Shown piece after piece: positions 57,301-60,283 of a stretch of 64,000 bases of DNA (positions are counted from its first letter, which is position 1; every line of letters starts with the position of its first letter). The DNA is from Aristolochia californica (Eukaryota; Streptophyta; Magnoliopsida; Piperales; Aristolochiaceae), in contig JARWKL010000001.1 in the NCBI GenBank assembly GCA_029961685.1, positions 58,081,314 through 58,145,313 of the forward strand, read 5' to 3'. The notes below the pieces were generated by a model. It was not told the DNA's origin. It was given only the letters and a program-made list of their open reading frames with translations, and searched no databases. The position numbers and the translations under genes were made by a program.

Positions 57301-58451
57301 CAGTGTATTTGTCTTGATATGCAATCAGCTGTGCTTGAAGTTTTGTTTATTAATCTCGCTTACACAGCATGACTTGCACATTAGAAAGTTGGTGCAAGAT
57401 AGGAAAATTACATGTACTCTCATACTAGCTGCAATATCAGAGTGAATCTCATTTTTAAATTAACGACGTCAGTTCCATTCTAGTCACAATTCAAAGGCTC
57501 TCTCATATTTTAGGAAATTGCTGAAGCTATGGTGATTTTTTCAACGCTAAGACAGTGAAGACACCATTGGATTTTGAGAATCTTCAATGTTATTTTAGGT
57601 TCTCTTTTGTGTTTTTACTAAAAGTTATTTATTTATTTACTTCTTTAACCAGAACTGCACTCTTTTAATTTGAAAAGAAGCTAATAATTGATATTTAACA
57701 GATCAACAAAGCACCATGTGAATTTGGTTTTAGTTTTCTGACTTTTCCTTACTGGTGGAGGTTTTTGACTTTTTTTAAAAAAAATTCTGATTATTTCATG
57801 TTGTGTATTCCACATCCTTCAAGATCCAACTACCTACTATTTTTAGGTTGTTTTCCATACCCTTCAGATCTCTCTCTTTTTTGTAGATTTTCAGTTACTT
57901 TAGACGCTATACAGTGGGGTGGACAGACATATATAAAGAGGCTTGAGATGAAAGAACAAATCAACTATTGAATTGTTTTCCTGTGTAAAATATTTGACAT
58001 TTTCAGTGTGAGGAAAGTCCATAAATTCTTGTCTTTCTTTAGTTTTTTTCTTTTTCTTTGTGTCCATATGGATTAGATGTTCTATAGCATGTTTGTCCTT
58101 ATCTCTGGTGGCTCAGCCAGCTTGCCAATCAATTTTCTAGGCAATTTCTCAAATAATTTGATCATCTTCAGTAACACTGTAGACATGCTGTTACATGTTG
58201 AGTGCACTATACTCTGCAGTGCTTACTGTGTATTTCTCAGTTACTATGGTTGGGCCTCTAGATGTGACATGTGCTGAGCTGAACAATAAAACATGCTTGG
58301 ATGTCTAGCTTCCTGATGTTTGTGCCCTAAATGAGTTTGTCATGGCTATTTTCAGGCTGAATTGGGCAACCACGGCTGTGAGAGCAGATTGACATCTCAA
58401 GGCAATGACGATAATATGGAAAATGAAGACTACATGTATCATTTTTCTTAG
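8320..58451 (+). CDS. CAMTA4: Calmodulin-binding transcription activator, CAMTA4-like (12 coding exons)
   Basis: This encodes a nuclear Ca2+/calmodulin-responsive transcription factor that binds CGCG-type promoter elements (family knowledge: cold, defence and stress signalling). The exons I infer join as 8320-8335, 9912-10037, 10199-10314, 17927-18015, 25056-25101, 34121-34553, 35550-35695, 47692-48210, 48620-49314, 55852-56437, 56963-57274 and 58356-58451. They total 3,180 nt, or 1,059 residues plus stop, close to the usual 1,000-1,050, and every junction keeps frame. Domain order: CG-1 DNA-binding about 10-131, with basic WRKKRDGR; TIG/IPT about 483-585; ankyrin repeats about 684-775; IQ motifs about 840-942; calmodulin-binding helix about 940-965, with ILRWRRRGMGLRGF. 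The exon joins and the C-terminal region fit the CAMTA4 branch best. Introns total about 47 kb, mostly transposons. Intron 3 appears to use a GC donor. Least certain are exon 1 and the start codon, chosen because only this frame fits exon 2. Confidence 0.93.
9719..9880. repeat. AT-rich imperfect repeat in CAMTA intron 1
   Basis: The phrases tacatgattattatagataat, atagataat and atctggttattatat recur several times in alternating order just upstream of exon 2. It looks like a decayed minisatellite. Nothing else was seen in intron 1 (8336-9911). Confidence 0.6.
9912..10037 (+). CDS. CAMTA4: CAMTA4 coding exon 2 (CG-1 domain, N-terminal part)
   Basis: The exon follows the acceptor ..ctccag at 9911 and ends before gtaatt. 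It encodes LDIDKLYQEAQNRWLKPAEV, the hallmark opening of the CG-1 DNA-binding domain, then FLLQNYEK and a Pro/Asn-rich end. It leaves one base, completed by exon 3 to give PPSGSLFLF. Confidence 0.95.
10199..10314 (+). CDS. CAMTA4: CAMTA4 coding exon 3 (CG-1 core, basic motif)
   Basis: This encodes GSLFLFNRRVHRFFRKDGYA followed by WRKKRDGRTVGEAHERLK, the CG-1 core and its nuclear-localisation-like basic stretch. The acceptor is attaacag. The exon must end after AAG at 10314 to join VGNVDALNCYY in phase 0. The bases that follow are gcctgt, so the donor is GC, not GT. Reading on reaches an in-frame stop within 15 codons. Confidence 0.93.
10919..10962. repeat. GTT/ATT trinucleotide microsatellite
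   Basis: An interrupted run of gtt and att triplets in CAMTA intron 3. The rest of 10315-11566 shows no feature I can name. Confidence 0.85.
11567..12486 (-). mobile_element. 5'-truncated L1-type LINE, RNase H end (copy A)
   Basis: The 18-bp target-site duplication ggtttcttggaagaatgt lies at 11567-11584 and 12469-12486. Between them is a minus-strand LINE 3' end: a poly-A tail (poly-T at about 11584-11603) and one open frame (11637-12215) coding an RNase H domain. That frame contains LKLNFDGSSLGNP, GDSKVV and the C-terminal PRSANSAADVFARQGATLQS. Part of the zinc-binding domain (to about 12460) is also present. Endonuclease and RT are missing through 5' truncation. The clean duplication and the open RNase H frame indicate a fairly young insertion in CAMTA intron 3. 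Confidence 0.9.
12487..13377. other. Intron 3 segment, nothing certain
   Basis: No recognisable domain. A few fragments (CPWCFLK near 12954) faintly recall the zinc-binding region of a LINE on the + strand, but this is too weak to call. Poly-T-rich DNA lies at 13105-13155. Confidence 0.3.
13378..13733 (-). repeat. Ty1-copia 3' LTR, minus strand
   Basis: This 356-bp sequence starts TGTTGAATTT and ends TTCTCAACA on the + strand (TG..CA with matching inverted ends). On the minus strand it contains a TATA box (cattataaatagagattggg) and a polypyrimidine leader. A purine-rich tract (complement of ctccccctcaag, 13734-13745) and copia RNase H debris directly adjoin it, as expected of a 3' LTR. No second copy is visible in the window. 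Confidence 0.7.
13734..14280 (-). mobile_element. Ty1-copia RNase H remnant, minus strand
   Basis: Minus-strand translation with stops shows the end of copia pol: DYAGSKIDRKSTTGYCVFLG followed by SLISWKSKKQNVV and EYKAMA, then HERTNHIKVDSHFI and, near the LTR, debris of the DVFHYGVGKA type (family DIFTKALG). It is cut at 14281 by the insertion of LINE copy B. Confidence 0.7.
14281..17081 (-). mobile_element. 5'-truncated L1-type LINE with RT, zinc and RNase H domains (copy B)
   Basis: Bounded by the 19-bp target-site duplication acaattagatgattgctct at 14281-14299 and 17063-17081. On the minus strand are: the RT N-terminal region (about 16550-17050); a 423-codon open frame (15391-16662) with RT motif QYADDTIIFGIG near 16357 and FKGIRQGDPLSPLLFNMVVE; a zinc-binding reverse transcriptase domain (about 14944-15282); and RNase H (14343-15020) ending SLVVRHLLPPLL. 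A short poly-A tail reads as T at 14300-14310. The catalytic YADD is intact, but ORF1, the endonuclease and the start of RT are lost, and frameshifts separate the domains. Closest relative in the window: copy A. Confidence 0.92.
17077..17486 (-). mobile_element. TRIM (miniature LTR retrotransposon), minus strand, copy a
   Basis: Two related terminal repeats of 112-122 bp (17089-17210 and 17375-17486) flank about 160 bp of non-coding DNA. On the minus strand the order is LTR (starting TGTTGAGTGGGAAAAAG), primer-binding site TGGTATCAGAGC (17363-17374, initiator tRNA-Met), internal region, polypurine tract (complement of ctccccctca, 17211-17220), LTR. A further primer-site motif at 17077-17088 adjoins the left repeat, so the structure may be LTR-internal-LTR-internal. 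The tail of LINE B's target duplication ends inside that motif. Confidence 0.75.
17927..18015 (+). CDS. CAMTA4: CAMTA4 coding exon 4 (CG-1 domain)
   Basis: The exon follows ..tgttcag and ends before the strong donor gtaagt. It encodes VGNVDALNCYYAHGEQNPNF, then QRRCFWMLA, the conserved second half of CG-1. It ends two bases into a proline codon that exon 5 completes. It is separated from exon 3 by 7.6 kb of transposon-rich intron. Confidence 0.95.
18538..18561. repeat. A-homopolymer tract in CAMTA intron 4
   Basis: About 24 consecutive A residues. The phrase catctactataact occurs on both sides of the tract (18518 and 18562), so this may be the tail and target duplication of a very short retroposed fragment, though no element body remains. 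Confidence 0.6.
18845..19206 (-). mobile_element. TRIM copy b nested in a copia element
   Basis: A 352-bp unit (18850-19201) lies between 5-bp target duplications catga and cataa (four of five match). The right LTR (19081-19201) is complete, runs TGTTAGGGTG..CTCAACA, and is preceded by the primer-site complement gctttgatacca (19068-19079). The left LTR has lost its inner third and adjoins the polypurine complement ccccccctcatg. It breaks the copia RNase H reading between VSNHVFY and the HEKNKHVKV block. Confidence 0.75.
19651..19671. repeat. CTAC tetranucleotide microsatellite
   Basis: About five tandem ctac units inside the copia remnant of intron 4. Confidence 0.85.
19982..20365 (-). mobile_element. 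Short 5'-truncated LINE (copy C)
   Basis: The 11-bp target duplication gtaaagaagag lies at 19982-19992 and 20355-20365. The insert (19993-20354) has a long poly-A tail (T at about 19996-20018) and only the last third of RNase H on the minus strand (AELNALHFGSKIFKDRLQGK and, after a frameshift, PRSTNYVANRLTKFGTSQQS). The C-terminal signature matches copy G. Confidence 0.85.
20366..20849. other. Intron 4 segment, possible LTR debris
   Basis: It contains a purine-rich stretch (20366-20425) and two A/T homopolymer tracts, at 20813-20830 and 20850-20864, but no coding trace. The composition resembles a copia LTR, without recognisable ends. Confidence 0.3.
20850..23068 (-). mobile_element. Decayed LINE (copy D), minus strand
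   Basis: From the poly-A tail (T at 20850-20864) the minus strand carries RNase H (20884-21390, with PRSANLLADSQARQGTTLQA and FKLNFDSSTLGCP). Zinc-binding domain remnants follow (about 21600-21860, including FVCQ-like and HVLLHCHFAQ), then broken RT (about 22000-23068, with QYVNSMILFGEG at the YADD site, so the catalytic Asp pair is lost). Many frameshifts are present. No convincing target duplication was found. The RNase H tail matches copy J. Confidence 0.8.
23230..24290 (-). mobile_element. Ty1-copia RT/integrase remnant, minus strand
   Basis: Minus-strand debris includes QLDLKNVFLHSDLTEEVFME (about 23525-23585), CLMHKAIYNLKQSPRVWFDK (about 23440-23500) and the YVDD-equivalent region (YINDTMLSESDE, about 23320-23355). 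The part up to about 24290 lies upstream of RT in element order and is too decayed to assign. It could be the other half of the 18.6-19.9 kb copia remnant, separated by LINEs C and D, but both appear to contain the same RT block, so two elements are more likely. Confidence 0.65.
24291..25055. other. 3' part of CAMTA intron 4, nothing recognised
   Basis: Mixed sequence without coding trace. The phrases ttcatgtgtgggaggaattattgagt and gtaggggaaattattgagtc (24489 and 24642) are related, which hints at a local duplication. Confidence 0.3.
25056..25101 (+). CDS. CAMTA4: CAMTA4 coding exon 5 (end of CG-1, 46-nt microexon)
   Basis: This small exon between ..tttacag and gtgagt encodes (P)AWDHIVLVHYREVTE, the conserved CG-1 C-terminus. 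It lies between introns of 7.0 and 9.0 kb, so exon definition here is demanding. Confidence 0.95.
25508..26350 (-). mobile_element. LINE 3' end (copy E), minus strand
   Basis: From a short poly-A (T at 25510-25517) the minus strand carries RNase H in two frames (VIIGWC, LVVEGDSKV, YKFNFDGG near 25945) and the zinc-domain end (26078-26314, with LLAACVAYILWCLWTERNSR). It belongs to the same subfamily as copy H: the last 180 bp are nearly the same in both. The words gatccat near both ends could be a 7-bp target duplication, but this is weak. Confidence 0.75.
26350..26480. repeat. LTR-end-like fragment
   Basis: The stretch containing cctttcttccattattatt, gttagtttggaatta and attggcgaccaccgtggg resembles the end of the solo LTR at 41493-41565 plus the start of an LTR-retrotransposon internal region. 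It separates the LINE 3' end (copy E) from the ORF1 fragment. Confidence 0.45.
26480..27480 (-). mobile_element. LINE ORF1 fragment, minus strand
   Basis: Minus-strand frames (26805-27095, 26930-27127, 27215-27469) give a Pro-rich N-terminal segment, then SLLSGTGIPP and GQWFQITGLPPELWEETIFR. These match the DUF4283-type RNA-binding region of plant LINE ORF1, with an HFGTLISPDIST block following. A G-homopolymer (27271-27292) marks the Pro-rich region. Endonuclease and RT, expected downstream, are absent between here and copy E. Confidence 0.6.
27480..28831 (+). mobile_element. Older LINE 3' end (copy F), + strand
   Basis: The + strand has zinc-domain debris (PPKVIFFPWCLLKRRVLTCE, about 27833-27890) and RNase H (about 28340-28755: LKLNFD, GFGVVIRDHRGNSLFYTGLL, VIIEVDSKSV, VPREANGLVDHFSKQG), ending in a poly-A tail at 28819-28831. 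Several stops are present. The C-terminal motif differs from every other copy here, so this is a separate, older subfamily. Confidence 0.7.
28939..33816 (+). mobile_element. Full-length L1-type LINE (copy G), + strand
   Basis: The 16-bp target duplication aacatagggaagataa lies at 28939-28954 and 33801-33816, so the 4.85-kb insert (28955-33800) is essentially complete. It has a 5' leader (28955 to about 29590, with a 39-bp tandem duplication) and an ORF1 remnant with a Pro-rich region (29599-30130). Endonuclease debris lies at about 30150-30430, then RT (31072-32200: KKEGVELPSNFRSISLTTNA, KLDFKKAFDRVNW, FADDTICFGVG), zinc domain (about 32700-33060), RNase H (33172-33759: CIKLNFDGSALG, GDSKTVINWC, PRSTNSLADKLVKFG) and poly-A (33793-33802). 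Stops and frameshifts break both ORFs, so it cannot move by itself. Confidence 0.92.
34121..34553 (+). CDS. CAMTA4: CAMTA4 coding exon 6 (linker)
   Basis: The exon follows tttttttacag and ends before gttggt. It encodes a Ser-rich linker starting GRHNGGSTLSFSTESSS and containing an ALRRLEEQLSLDND block that is recurrent in plant CAMTAs. It leaves one base for exon 7. The linker is poorly conserved, but the frame stays open for 433 nt and joins both neighbours in phase. Confidence 0.93.
34690..34898 (-). mobile_element. Very short LINE 3' end (copy H) in CAMTA intron 6
   Basis: The target duplication tttgatttctt lies at 34690-34700 and 34888-34898. The 187-bp insert carries only the last part of RNase H and the 3' end, on the minus strand. 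It closely matches copy E (the shared phrase cctccccttacaacaagaga is followed by gggagggacccaatttagca). Confidence 0.85.
34899..35549. other. Rest of CAMTA intron 6, nothing recognised
   Basis: A minus-strand frame of 127 codons (34935-35318) has no recognisable family and crosses ordinary intron sequence. The phrase tatactgagcttaatt is duplicated at 35456 and 35520 around an A-tract (35511-35518), possibly the trace of a short retroposed insertion. Confidence 0.35.
35550..35695 (+). CDS. CAMTA4: CAMTA4 coding exon 7 (linker)
   Basis: This follows tctctgtag and ends before gtaggaa. It encodes a segment with STVESWTDMLEMFPS, matching the family SWKDVLE-type motif, and ends in phase 0. The following intron is 12 kb. 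Confidence 0.92.
36180..36640 (-). mobile_element. Ty1-copia protease/integrase fragment, minus strand
   Basis: The minus strand encodes NWVIDSSTSTCM (copia protease region, family WxxDSGAS/T) followed by FKSIVLEDGSSL and, after a stop, SPFELVQAEVWGPY, the integrase zinc-finger region signature (family HSDVWGP). It lies upstream of LINE copy I, which probably inserted into the same copia element. Confidence 0.65.
36850..41087 (+). mobile_element. LINE copy I, + strand, interrupted and lacking its 3' end
   Basis: A GC-rich leader and Pro/Ser-rich ORF1 region lie at about 36900-37950. The conserved ORF1 block is at about 37900-38400 (QWLSAELNLTYTPKISYLTS, QWPTITGLPVEL). Endonuclease follows at about 38880-39400 (SIVVLQETKV, LLVGDFNVTLF). 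A TRIM interrupts the next part at 39469-39777. RT lies at about 40230-41080 (KLPRFILKVDYEKAFDS; the FADD site reads FKDDTICFGVG). The copy ends abruptly at about 41087 beside a solo LTR, inside RT. Frames are broken throughout. Confidence 0.8.
39464..39782 (+). mobile_element. Complete TRIM (copy d) nested in a LINE, with 5-bp target duplication
   Basis: Two 119-bp LTRs (39469-39587 and 39659-39777) differ at about 11 positions and flank a 71-bp core. The first LTR runs TGTTAAGG..TTTAACA. It is followed at once by the primer site tggtatcagagc (39588-39599), and the second LTR is preceded by the polypurine tract gtgagggggag (39648-39658). The target duplication gcgct lies at 39464-39468 and 39778-39782. 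Removing the insert restores the LINE phrase ttttgcgctcttgggcc, which parallels copy G near 30490. The second LTR ends TT instead of CA. No coding capacity. Confidence 0.93.
41088..41570. mobile_element. Solo LTR of an LTR retrotransposon
   Basis: A 473-bp sequence (41093-41565) starts TGTTAAGTTG, ends TTCCGAACA and is flanked by aactt and aactc (four of five match), which fits a solo LTR left by recombination. It contains a TATA-like tatataaa near 41466 and a conserved end block, gctcttgttagtttggaatt, also seen at 26427-26460. Confidence 0.7.
42091..42500 (+). repeat. 141-bp in-frame tandem triplication
   Basis: Units begin gtgggtgaagaataaaaaga at 42091, 42232 and 42373, a period of exactly 141 bp. 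The copies differ at only a few positions (for example gacgtg/gatgtg and tttttcc/tttctcc). The third unit runs on into the RNase H domain, while the first two end in a repeat junction with a stop codon (GEE-stop-KDVTQ). Confidence 0.95.
42091..42998 (+). mobile_element. LINE RNase H end (copy J), + strand
   Basis: A 193-codon open frame (42394-42975) encodes the spacer before RNase H (GNWFLTKKDFLHLRSSHLLG) and a nearly complete RNase H: YLKLNFDGSVFGC, GFGGVIHDDHNNLLLSYVAP, then HVPKSANHLVDAQAKRGTSL. The family GDSK motif is missing between PLIIDWCANS, so one catalytic acidic position appears deleted. A short poly-A lies at 42990-42998. The first part is triplicated in tandem. No target duplication was found. 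Confidence 0.82.
43032..43129. repeat. 49-bp tandem duplication
   Basis: The phrase acaagatgataaactgaa..a followed by gtactagaggaaaaacaact occurs at 43037 and 43086 with two or three differences. Confidence 0.9.
44026..44324 (-). mobile_element. Short LINE 3' end (copy K)
   Basis: The 14-bp target duplication tcggctcctaacct lies at 44026-44039 and 44311-44324. The 271-bp insert has a poly-A tail (T at 44040-44053) and the end of RNase H on the minus strand, strongly 5' truncated. Its C-terminal trace (NSLADKLAKF) groups it with copies C and G. Confidence 0.88.
44656..44965. mobile_element. Degenerate TRIM-like repeat pair (copy c)
   Basis: Two diverged repeats (44656-44772 and 44872-44965) share ccccattccatcccaaaa-type starts, ctcaaccttataa and tttatgtggg..ttcact ends with TRIM copies a and b. 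They flank about 100 bp with a polypurine complement (tactcccccatac). The primer-binding site is gone and LTR ends are eroded. Confidence 0.55.
45240..45505. repeat. Dispersed repeat R, copy 1
   Basis: About 265 bp running from ttcaccacaatacacactta to ataatgaggcagcata recur at 62521-62776 and 63420-63675 with few differences and small indels. No coding function is seen. The family may be a retrotransposon non-coding region, but this is not proven. Confidence 0.85.
45740..46127 (+). mobile_element. Old LINE RNase H end (copy L), + strand
   Basis: The + strand debris ends with the RNase H C-terminal motif KKANCIADSLARLGVDLHII (about 45936-45995), a 3' leader and a short A-tract at 46119-46125. 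It belongs to none of the other subfamilies here. Weak but typical. Confidence 0.5.
46128..47691. other. 3' part of CAMTA intron 7, no element recognised
   Basis: AT-rich intron with a T-tract and a GT dinucleotide run at 46790-46820. No coding trace. Confidence 0.4.
47692..48210 (+). CDS. CAMTA4: CAMTA4 coding exon 8 (linker to start of TIG)
   Basis: The acceptor is ..tctatag and the donor gtattt. The 173 codons run from GKSLSSSEKLQHS through an acidic Ser-rich region to VQRFHIREVSPEWAYSGEQT, the conserved lead into the TIG/IPT domain. Confidence 0.93.
48620..49314 (+). CDS. CAMTA4: CAMTA4 coding exon 9 (TIG and first ankyrin repeats)
   Basis: This encodes the TIG body (VIITGDFLCSPSECSWACMF, then a gene-typical VLRCLSPQHSSG) and, near its end, EQGMIHMIAALGYEWALSPI followed by the ankyrin signature GWTALHWAARFG. 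It ends two bases into an Arg codon before gtaatc. The next exon, 6.5 kb away, continues the repeat. Confidence 0.96.
49315..50675. other. 5' part of CAMTA intron 9, no element recognised
   Basis: It contains a TA dinucleotide run at about 49473-49492. The phrase tgccatatgcctcat occurs at 50478 and again at 50677 at the left edge of LINE copy M. Otherwise ordinary AT-rich intron. Confidence 0.4.
50680..53780 (+). mobile_element. LINE copy M, + strand, without its 3' end
   Basis: It begins within the endonuclease start (SWNARGIGSSRRRDTIRSLL, TSIATLQETKI) and continues with WGLVGVYGPTK and a broken GDFN block (reads AGDFNAIRF). RT lies at about 52050-52760 (KLDFKKAFDKVNWNLLDYLL, QFVDDTICFGEG), then FYGG-like connection and zinc-domain regions to about 53750. 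RNase H and the poly-A tail are missing: it stops against a minus-strand copia RT. Internal deletions are evident near 52045 and 52130, where RT motifs are brought together. Confidence 0.8.
53781..55610 (-). mobile_element. Ty1-copia element remnant: RT start, gag, primer site and LTR, minus strand
   Basis: On the minus strand, an LTR-like region (55343 to about 55610) is followed by a primer-site-like motif (complement gctctaatacca, 55331-55342). A gag region opens near 54845 with MADTREVSTPIKNVES, contains VARFLVGLGPEYEAP (about 54180-54220, a typical copia gag block), and is followed directly by RT debris (VYTIKYNVDGKY..LVAKGYTQTYGVE, about 53760-53875). The protease and integrase regions are missing, so it is internally deleted. 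Confidence 0.7.
54373..54625. repeat. Tandem duplication inside the copia gag region
   Basis: The phrase cacagttaattacccggtta followed by aattcaaaatccaaatttga occurs at 54448 and 54565. The preceding phrase attgatagacacaagaccaa is likewise doubled (54375 and 54522, the second as gacgcaagatcaa). Units differ by an internal deletion of about 30 bp in the right copy. Confidence 0.85.
55852..56437 (+). CDS. CAMTA4: CAMTA4 coding exon 10 (ankyrin and IQ motifs)
   Basis: It starts (R)EKMVAALVAAGASAGAVTDP after the acceptor ccttacag, completing the ankyrin region, then GHKGLAGYLSEVALTSHLYS. IQ motifs follow: AAARIQAAFRAHSFHKR and AVLSIQKNYRGWKGRKEF. It ends in phase 0 at VVKIQ before gtactt. Confidence 0.96.
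56438..56962. other. CAMTA intron 10, nothing recognised
   Basis: A 525-bp AT-rich intron with canonical GT and AG ends (gtactt, ctgtag). No element seen. Confidence 0.6.
56963..57274 (+). CDS. CAMTA4: CAMTA4 coding exon 11 (IQ and calmodulin-binding region)
   Basis: This begins AHVRGHQVRKKYKVVIWAVG, completing an IQ motif, and continues into the basic amphipathic calmodulin-binding segment. An acidic EEEEEEDILKVFRKQKV block and VLSMSDSAEARQQYRRM follow, both typical of the family C-terminus. It ends before gtacac. Confidence 0.96.
57275..58355. other. CAMTA intron 11, nothing recognised
   Basis: A 1,081-bp intron with gtacac and ttttcag ends. T-rich, no coding trace or transposon signature. 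Confidence 0.6.
58356..58451 (+). CDS. CAMTA4: CAMTA4 coding exon 12 (C-terminus and stop)
   Basis: It starts AELGNHGCESRLTSQ after ..attttcag, ends NEDYMYHFS and stops at TAG 58449-58451. The AELG start matches the family's last exon; the tail is shorter and less conserved. The 3' untranslated region lies beyond, and its end could not be fixed. Confidence 0.88.
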   Translation, partial: AELGNHGCESRLTSQGNDDNMENEDYMYHFS

Positions 58452-59080
58452 AAAGAATTGGCTTGATGAGTTAGCTCACATGGGTTACACTGAAACGACC
58501 TTAAAATTTCTTATTTGATGAATTTTCTCCCTCTAGATTTAAGTACATATAGATTGCTTAAAATGTTGTTTATTGCTCATTTTCAGTTTAAGTTGTTTCA
58601 TATGATAGTTGTTGTTAGTAATGTTGTTGTAAAATTCTTCTGTAACTACTTGTAAAGTGATTTACACAAGGAAATATAGAACTGGCTTTATGGTGAGGAC
58701 CACAACCTTTGGAAGACCTGTTGGTAAGGCACATCTTTAAAGCTTTTGGATTTTCTGTACATTATTTTCTTCAAAAGAAACAATGAAAGTGATGTGACAC
58801 GAGAAATGGACTCCACAAGGTACTGTTGAGAGGCTATACTCAAGCCTTTGGAAGACCTGTGGGTAAGGAGAAAAGAGACCACTTTTCCAGTTAACGTACC
58901 CCTTGGTGGTTCTTTGTTACAGGTTCAGACCTCTGCCTTCCCGAAATAAGACTAATTCCAACTTATCTTTTTTGGCTGCTCATTCCTGTGTTCCATTTCT
59001 TTTGGGTGGACTCAACTGCTTGCTTTATTTTCTGTATACGAAGGATACTGATCCATTGACCGAAGGCAGGTCTCGGAGAA
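58452..59080 (+). other. CAMTA 3' region and DUF3339 gene promoter/leader
   Basis: Only about 630 bp separate the two genes. No clear poly-A signal after the CAMTA stop could be chosen. The phrase cctttggaagacctgt followed by ggtaagg occurs at about 58707 and 58848. An acceptor-like ggcag directly before gtctcggagaa and ATG 59081 suggests that the downstream gene has an intron in its 5' leader, a common layout in this family. Confidence 0.4.
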
Positions 59081-59290
59081 ATGGCAGACTGGGCTCCTGT
59101 TATAGTCGGGTTCATCCTTTTTGTTCTATTATCGCCCGGCTTGCTCTTTCAGTTTCCAGGTGGCAATCGTGGAGTAGAATTTGGGACTCGCAGCACCAGC
59201 CCGATTTCTATACTTGTGCACAGCTTCATCTTCTTTGGTATTTATGCTGTTTTAATTATTGTAGTGAAAATGAAGTTCTCCCTCGATTGA
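59081..59290 (+). CDS. DUF3339 family small membrane protein
   Basis: This single coding exon encodes 69 residues and is intact from ATG to TGA. It starts MADWAPVIVGFILFVLLSPG, continues LLFQFPGGNRGVEFGTRSTS, and ends with a second hydrophobic segment around ILVHSFIFFGIYAVLIIVV and a short basic tail (KMKFSLD). This is the layout of the plant-specific DUF3339 family: MADW start, first membrane helix about 5-25, a conserved VEFG..TS loop, second helix about 43-62, and 65-75 residues in total. Function in the family is not established, and small two-helix endomembrane proteins are expected. The leader probably contains an intron ending at ggcag 11 bp before ATG. Base composition is normal for a host gene. 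Confidence 0.9.
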   Translation: MADWAPVIVGFILFVLLSPGLLFQFPGGNRGVEFGTRSTSPISILVHSFIFFGIYAVLIIVVKMKFSLD

Positions 59291-60283
59291 GGACAGATTG
59301 CATTGAGTTATATTCGGTGTATGTGAGGTCCAAATCTCCTTTTCTATGCTCAGTTTTTTTGACCATTTTTTGACGTCCTACTATGAGAAATTTGAAGTCA
59401 AGAGAGCATCTCCTGCCGGTAGACTCGTTACCCAAAACCTCCGATGACTGACTGAAGCAATAATGGGGATATAGCCGTCAAGACGAGTTCATCGGGTTTG
59501 AGATGTCGAGGATAGAAGACTTTGGCGTCTGTTTCTTCTTTTTTATTCGTTTATGTTTAAATTTGCCTCGACAGAGGTGCTCGAATTTCAGAGATCGAAG
59601 CAGGTAAATTAACTGCGTCAATCACAACGTAGCTTAATTAGGCTTCTCAAATCTCTGTTGTTGTTCGCAGTAGTTCACATGGTTACCTTGCCGTATACCT
59701 CGTGATCACACAGAGAGGAACGGATGACCTAAACAGAAGTTATCGTTATGAGAAGTCTCTCGTGATATTGGAATGGAGGATACCGGTTTGATTTGATGCT
59801 TCTATGGAAGACAGGTTTCAGACTTGTGTACATGTTTTGTACCCTTTTACAAAATCACGGCAAAAAAACTAGGAACACGATAAAATAACGTTTTGGTCCG
59901 AGTCTCGTGATGGTTTGGGGGTGGGAATGGAAAATGGAAGTGTATTTTTTTGTGTTAGTGTGTATAATAAAAAATATAGTGGAAAGTGGAGAATGAGTTT
60001 ATTCATAAAATACTCTGATAGATTTAATTTTATTAAGATAATTTTATTTTATTTTTTAATTAATAAAATAAGCTAATAATTTTTAAATTGAAAATAAATA
60101 TTAATATAATAAAATATAAAAAATAATATACCTAAAACAACCATGGTATATTAGATCCGCCGAACGAGGGACGCATCTTCCGGGTGAGAGAAGTGTGTCC
60201 AGTGAGCAAGTGACAGTGAATGAACTGGATAGGATATCGGTCGACGTATAGTAGATCCGCAGAACCAGGTCCACTCCTGCTCA
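59291..60283. other. Intergenic, AT-rich
   Basis: Includes the DUF3339 gene 3' region and a strongly AT-rich stretch (59990-60130), followed by the GC-richer leader of the next gene from about 60150. No other feature seen. Confidence 0.5.

Noticed and set aside
8320..58451. Several separate genes in place of one CAMTA
   Set aside because: The exon phases match at every junction and the domains follow the CAMTA order, with only transposons between them and no internal start or stop of a second host gene.
59081..59373. 156-codon frame 58903-59373 overlapping the DUF3339 gene
   Set aside because: The DUF3339 frame is a clear family match from its MADW start; the longer frame is out of phase and has no recognisable features.
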